From IGN2 sp964639955 (GTDB lineage Bacteria > Bacteroidota > Ignavibacteria > Ignavibacteriales > Ignavibacteriaceae), in NCBI GenBank assembly GCA_964639955.1, contig CAZXGJ010000087.1:1-9449 (forward strand): a stretch of DNA of 9,449 bases. The letters run 5' to 3'. The notes under the pieces were generated by a model. That model was not told the origin of the DNA. It ran no database searches and saw only the letters and a list, made by a program, of their open reading frames with translations. The translations under genes were made by a program, and so were the position numbers. Positions 7,199 through 9,449 of this stretch are shown piece by piece. The stretch's first letter is position 1; each line of letters opens with the position of its first letter.

Positions 7199-7213
7199 TG
7201 GCATTTAATTGGA
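7199..7213 (+). promoter_or_regulatory. weak candidate sigma-54 (-24/-12) promoter before the lipoprotein gene
   Basis: TGGCA (7199-7203) matches the -24 element. Ten bases after its GG comes GA (7212-7213), where the consensus wants GC, within TTGGAC. Position and spacing suit a start near 7224 and a ~50-base leader. Scanning this spacer for a strict GG-N10-GC pair found none, so the match is partial. Confidence 0.2.
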
Positions 7214-7274
7214 CTCAAGGAAAATGCACTACAAATTTTTTAATAACTATTAAACAAAATAATGGAGGTTTACT

Positions 7275-7868
7275 ATGAGTACAACAAAATTTTTATTCGT
7301 TCTGTTTGCATTTGTGGGACTTTGGCTGGCAGGCTGTTCCGATGAAACGCAGTCACCTATAGCTCCACTTAATCAGAACATTCAAGAGCAAGGTTCGCTG
7401 GAAAAGTGGACTATTACTCCATTTACTTTAACTCTGCATTACCCGATGCAAGTTCTTGATCCCGGTACAGTAATGTTAATTGGGGGGAAGTGGATACTAA
7501 AGAAAATCAAGATTTTAGAGCGCGTGAATACTACCAGCTCGCTTGTAACCGGTAACTGGATACATAGTTTGAGCGCAATACTCGACGAAAATACCGGCGA
7601 GGGTCCAGTATGGGGTACATTTTCAGCACCCCCTGATTCTAACGTTGGCGGCGGAGTATGGGAAGGTACTTACACAGGATATAGAAGTAAAACACCTGGC
7701 AGTGATACTTTGTTTACTCTGCCACTTAGATTTTTCGGAGTTGGTAAAGGTGGTGACCTGCAGGGAAAGAAAATTTTCCTCGATGATGTAATCACTGCCT
7801 GGGGAACACCACCTGTAGGATGGTATGGTTCAGGTGAAGGGTATATAAAATCACATTGCTGGCTTTAA
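7275..7868 (+). CDS. lipoprotein of unknown function
   Basis: This is a 197-residue exported lipoprotein. K5 precedes a hydrophobic stretch (residues 6-19), and lipobox LAGC has the lipidated cysteine at C21, followed by SDETQSP. The mature part is rich in beta-strand, glycine and tryptophan. A central segment GGGVWEGTYTGYRSKTPG, followed by FFGVGKGGDLQGKKI, resembles secreted beta-barrel-like proteins in which a strand W-x-G-T-x-x-G is followed by a GxGxGGDLxG loop. I cannot name a family with certainty or give a function. Shine-Dalgarno GGAGG (7264-7268) six bases before the ATG is stronger than for the housekeeping genes, suggesting good expression. It lies 240 bases after the sigma-54 activator and before a beta-helix surface protein, so it may be a target of that regulator. 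This is inference from position only. Confidence 0.8.
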   Translation: MSTTKFLFVLFAFVGLWLAGCSDETQSPIAPLNQNIQEQGSLEKWTITPFTLTLHYPMQVLDPGTVMLIGGKWILKKIKILERVNTTSSLVTGNWIHSLSAILDENTGEGPVWGTFSAPPDSNVGGGVWEGTYTGYRSKTPGSDTLFTLPLRFFGVGKGGDLQGKKIFLDDVITAWGTPPVGWYGSGEGYIKSHCWL

Positions 7869-7890
7869 AAACTTAAGCCGGTGAATATTA

Positions 7891-7910
7891 TGAAGCTGAA
7901 AGAAGCTTCA
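7891..7910 (+). other. hairpin TGAAGCT-gaaaga-AGCTTCA after the lipoprotein gene
   Basis: This perfect 7-bp stem with a 6-base loop begins 22 bases after the lipoprotein stop codon. It has no T-tract, so it is not a classic terminator on its own. With the stronger hairpin 15 bases downstream it may protect the 3' end of the lipoprotein mRNA or modulate read-through. Confidence 0.4.
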
Positions 7911-7925
7911 GGAGATGTCTTGAAA

Positions 7926-7968
7926 AAGGTTGTCTGCTTGTCAGACAGCCTTGATTAAAAATTTTTAA
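7926..7968 (+). terminator. probable intrinsic terminator or attenuating hairpin
   Basis: AAGGTTGTCTG (7926-7936) pairs with CAGACAGCCTT (7942-7952), an 11-bp stem with one T.G wobble and loop CTTGT. It is followed by GATTAAAAATTTTTAA. The T-run comes about 10 bases after the stem rather than immediately, so termination may be partial. It would separate the lipoprotein gene from the beta-helix gene, although only 42 bases remain between the stem and the next ATG, which leaves little room for a separate promoter. Confidence 0.55.
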
Positions 7969-7994
7969 CAAAAATATTTTTTATAGGAGGATAT

Positions 7995-9401
7995 ATGGAA
8001 AAGTTAGAATACCGGAAATATTGTTTAATTATTGTTTCCTTAGTTTTAGTTTTCACTGTACCTGGTATTGGACAGACATTTATAACAGGTGGTAATGTAA
8101 GCGGGATGTGGACATTGGCAGGCTCTCCTTATTACATACAGGGAGAAATAACTGTCCCAAACGGTGAAACACTTACAATAGAACCGGGTGTGGATATTCT
8201 TTTTCAGGGTCACTACAAATTCAATGTACAGGGGAGATTACTTGCAATAGGGACATTGAGTGATTCAATAAAATTTACAGCAGAAAATACTTCAACGGGA
8301 TGGCATGGAATAAGGTTTAACTACACCTCCAATACAAACGACACTTCGAAAATTGTTTATTGTTCATTTAAATATGGTAAAGCTAACACTGGAGATTATA
8401 GTGGTCCTGACAGATGTGGAGGAGCAATTTTTATCATAGGATTTAGTAAGGTATTAATATCAAATTCATTATTTGAATCCAACATGAACAATGGTAATAT
8501 TGCTGCTGCAACAGGAGGTGCAGCTATTTATATTGCTAATTCTAATGGCAATCCGATAATCACAAGTAGCACTTTTATGAATAATATTGGAACTACTGAT
8601 TGTGCAATATTGTCCTGGTATACAAATGCGATCATTTCGAAAAATGTCTTTTTACATAATAGCGGTCCGCATGGTCCTGTCTTTTGTGCTTATTACTCGC
8701 CGACTATAACGGGTAATATCATTTCCAATAATGTAACTACAAGGGCAGGAGGTGGAATTTTCAATATGACTTCAAATGCAATCGTAACAGATAATATTAT
8801 AATTAATAATCAATCTTATGGAGGAGAAGGTGAAGGTGGCGGAATTAAATGTTGGATTAATGACCAATCAAAAATTATAAATAACACAATTGCTTATAAC
8901 AGCGCAGCACACGGCGGTGGTATCTGTTGTAATAATAATTCTGATGCTATCTTAATAAATAATATTATATGGGGCAATATATCCTCGGACGGTGCGCAGG
9001 TAAATTTATTGGATACTCAATCAGATCCGGACTTTCTCTATTGTGATATTCAAGGAGGAAAAGAAGTATTTGGAGGCAGTGGCTCTGGCGTTAATTATAC
9101 CGGTATTTATGAAAATAATATTAATTTGGAACCATTGTTTAAAGATACAGCGTTAGTTGATTACAGCCTTTTAAATCCTTCACATTGTATTGGTGCTGGT
9201 GAAGATACAGTGGAAGTACACGGCGTTAATTACTACGCACCATCATTTGATATACTTGGAAACCCTCGTCCAAATCCTGCAGGCACAAGGTCCGATATTG
9301 GAGCTTGCGAAAGTCCTTTAGGTGCTCCGGTTGTAAGTGTTGAACAAGAACTAACAAATCCAACGGAATTTGTTCTTTTCCAGAATTATCCAAATCTGTA
9401 A
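7995..9401 (+). CDS. secreted right-handed beta-helix protein with interrupted type IX sorting signal
   Basis: The 468-residue product starts with a Sec signal peptide: charged EKLEYRK, hydrophobic 9-22, likely cleavage near GIGQ, residue 27. Then comes the VSGMWTLAGSPYYIQGEITV cap common in FCB-group surface proteins. Asn- and Gly-rich rungs (about 115-340), such as NPIITSSTFMNN, SPTITGNIISNN and AIVTDNIIINN, indicate a right-handed parallel beta-helix like NosD or pectate-lyase folds. A closing module (SHCIGAGED, then DILGNPRP and SDIGACE, about 395-440) matches the anchor-type domain that follows such helices. No catalytic motif is evident, so adhesion or polysaccharide binding is possible but unproven. 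The C-terminus begins a T9SS sorting domain (FVLFQNYPN) yet stops at NYPNL. The same frame resumes NLFNVKT at 9429, suggesting an interrupted gene. AGGAGG precedes the ATG by four bases. Confidence 0.85.
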   Translation: MEKLEYRKYCLIIVSLVLVFTVPGIGQTFITGGNVSGMWTLAGSPYYIQGEITVPNGETLTIEPGVDILFQGHYKFNVQGRLLAIGTLSDSIKFTAENTSTGWHGIRFNYTSNTNDTSKIVYCSFKYGKANTGDYSGPDRCGGAIFIIGFSKVLISNSLFESNMNNGNIAAATGGAAIYIANSNGNPIITSSTFMNNIGTTDCAILSWYTNAIISKNVFLHNSGPHGPVFCAYYSPTITGNIISNNVTTRAGGGIFNMTSNAIVTDNIIINNQSYGGEGEGGGIKCWINDQSKIINNTIAYNSAAHGGGICCNNNSDAILINNIIWGNISSDGAQVNLLDTQSDPDFLYCDIQGGKEVFGGSGSGVNYTGIYENNINLEPLFKDTALVDYSLLNPSHCIGAGEDTVEVHGVNYYAPSFDILGNPRPNPAGTRSDIGACESPLGAPVVSVEQELTNPTEFVLFQNYPNL

Positions 9402-9441
9402 TGCTTCAGAAGGAAATGGAATTTCCTAAATTTGTTTAATG
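9390..9441. repeat. imperfect direct repeat flanking the stop codon, with a palindrome inside
   Basis: CCAAATCTGTAATG (9390-9403) is echoed by CTAAATTTGTTTAATG (9426-9441). Between them lies the perfect hairpin AGGAAAT-GGA-ATTTCCT (9411-9427). The second copy is in the same reading frame as the beta-helix gene and reads NLFN, like the NPFN of T9SS sorting signals. The intervening segment is about 36 bases, a multiple of three. Confidence 0.55.
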
Positions 9442-9449
9442 TAAAAACA

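Noticed and set aside
9399..9449. A simple 1- or 2-base frameshift as the cause of the truncated sorting signal
   Set aside because: Neither alternative frame after the stop shows a sorting-domain sequence; only the original frame resumes with NLFNVKT, so an inserted segment fits better.

Overview
The window is AT-rich bacterial DNA that most resembles Ignavibacteria (Ignavibacteriota, in the Bacteroidota/Chlorobi branch). Three things point there. The last gene is a secreted beta-helix protein ending in the start of a type IX secretion sorting signal (FQNYPN). A serine/threonine kinase carries the TolB-like and TPR tail common in that group. Housekeeping genes have weak Shine-Dalgarno sites, while the two exported-protein genes have strong ones (GGAGG). 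The assignment is inferred from family resemblance and not from any marker-gene search.

The left part (1-3011) is housekeeping. The 3' end of a SAM-dependent methyltransferase overlaps ftsE by four bases on the + strand. They converge, with no spacer, on adk (adenylate kinase, - strand). About 670 bases of non-coding DNA follow; they hold GC-rich, inverted-repeat-containing islands that I cannot assign. Then come tadA (tRNA adenosine deaminase, - strand), a roughly 140-bp AT-rich imperfect inverted repeat, and tRNA-Arg(UCG) on the - strand.

The right part (3012-9449) is a regulatory and surface-protein region, all on the + strand. A 740-residue kinase-TolB-TPR protein is translationally coupled (ATGA overlap) to a GAF-AAA+-Fis sigma-54 activator. 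After a 240-bp spacer with two palindromes and a weak -24/-12-like site come a lipoprotein of unknown function and a secreted parallel beta-helix protein. The two are separated by two RNA hairpins, the second terminator-like.

The most interesting hypothesis is that the kinase and the sigma-54 activator form one signalling unit that drives the downstream lipoprotein and beta-helix surface genes. The most striking sequence anomaly is at the end of the beta-helix gene. Its sorting signal stops at NYPNL, and about 36 bases later the same frame reads NLFNVKT, as if a short palindrome-containing insertion had cut the signal in two.
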